The notes under the pieces: model-generated
What the model saw: the letters and a program-made list of their open reading frames with translations, nothing else
The model's database searches: none
What the model was told of the DNA's origin: nothing
Made by a program: the position numbers and the translations under genes
Shown: positions 5,018-5,221 of the stretch, piece by piece
How the letters are laid out: every line of letters begins with the position of its first letter
Position numbering within the stretch: position 1 is the first letter of the stretch
Assembly (NCBI GenBank): GCA_030620735.1
Contig: JAUXDV010000152.1
Coordinates: 1-5,221, forward strand
DNA: 5,221 nt
Origin: Gammaproteobacteria bacterium
GTDB lineage: Bacteria; Pseudomonadota; Gammaproteobacteria; Chromatiales; Chromatiaceae
Direction: 5' to 3'

Positions 5018-5221
5018 TCAAATCCTGTTTTTCAACGCCGCCGCATGGTAAGCGATATGCTCTCCAATGAAACTCGCTATAAAATGGTAGCTATGGTCGT
5101 AGCCCTCCTGCATCCTTAATGTCAGAGGTTGGTCCATCTTGTTGCAGGCGGTTTGAAAGTTTTCGGGCAGCAGTTGACCTTCATCATAAAATTCATCATC
5201 CGTCCCCTGATCAATAAGAAT
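5018..5221 (-). CDS. fghA: S-formylglutathione hydrolase, C-terminal part
   Basis: Only the last 67 codons lie in the window; the gene runs in from beyond 5221. The fragment begins Ile-Leu-Ile-Asp-Gln-Gly-Thr-Asp-Asp-Glu-Phe, continues with Gln-Leu-Leu-Pro-Glu-Asn-Phe, and contains Gly-Tyr-Asp-His-Ser-Tyr-His-Phe-Ile-Ala-Ser-Phe-Ile, which is diagnostic for the family (FghA, FrmB, human esterase D). By alignment from memory with human esterase D, the second Asp of the Asp-Asp pair (fragment residue 9) and the His of Asp-His-Ser (fragment residue 43) are the acid and base of the Ser-Asp-His triad; the nucleophilic Ser lies outside the window. The cytoplasmic enzyme hydrolyses S-formylglutathione to formate and glutathione, the second step of glutathione-dependent formaldehyde oxidation (EC 3.1.2.12). 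Its usual partner, S-(hydroxymethyl)glutathione dehydrogenase, would be expected upstream. The reading frame is intact to the TGA at 5018-5020. Confidence 0.93.
   Translation of the reverse strand: MLIDQGTDDEFYDEGQLLPENFQTACNKMDQPLTLRMQEGYDHSYHFIASFIGEHIAYHAAALKNRI

Noticed and set aside
1..5221. A defence, toxin-antitoxin or CRISPR system
   Set aside because: No repeat-spacer array, nuclease, toxin, reverse transcriptase or related domain is visible in any frame; the recognisable genes are metabolic or of unknown exported type.

Overview
This 5.2 kb window looks like chromosomal DNA from a gammaproteobacterium with a mid-range base composition. The support is indirect. There is a REP-type palindromic repeat of the kind common in Gammaproteobacteria, a glutathione-dependent formaldehyde detoxification gene (fghA), an AqpZ-type aquaporin start, and proteobacterial-style Shine-Dalgarno sites. 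No rRNA, tRNA, CRISPR array, intact transposase or phage gene is visible, and the species cannot be named from this sequence.

Layout: positions 1-624 carry no convincing gene. They hold a ~155 bp palindromic MITE-like element (about 6-160), a REPIN-like pair of inverted REP units (336-392), and the AT-rich leader of the first gene. Two plus-strand genes follow (625-897 and 969-1499). Both encode small exported proteins of unknown function, and a perfect 11-bp stem-loop lies between them. Converging on them, on the minus strand, is an oleate hydratase gene (1512-3119), the best-recognised enzyme in the window. Upstream of it, on the same strand, is a broken aquaporin gene: only about the first 38 codons of aqpZ remain (3259-3390). 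A 204-bp spacer with a divergent promoter candidate leads to a plus-strand gene (3595-4248) for a three-part iron-sulfur protein, with one divergent 4Fe-4S domain and two CDGSH domains. It meets, tail to tail with a 3-bp gap, a minus-strand membrane methyltransferase-like gene (stop at 4252). Behind that one is the C-terminal end of S-formylglutathione hydrolase (5018-5221), which runs off the window edge.

How the parts relate: this reads as an accessory, rearranged patch rather than one pathway. The oleate hydratase handles unsaturated fatty acids. The Fe-S protein is probably a small electron-transfer or cluster-carrying protein. FghA belongs to formaldehyde oxidation, with its usual dehydrogenase partner expected just outside the window. 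The small exported proteins are unassigned. The most informative features are the Rhodococcus-type active-site pattern of the oleate hydratase, the aqpZ remnant directly upstream of it (a likely rearrangement junction), and the repeats around these genes. I did not find a convincing new multi-gene system.
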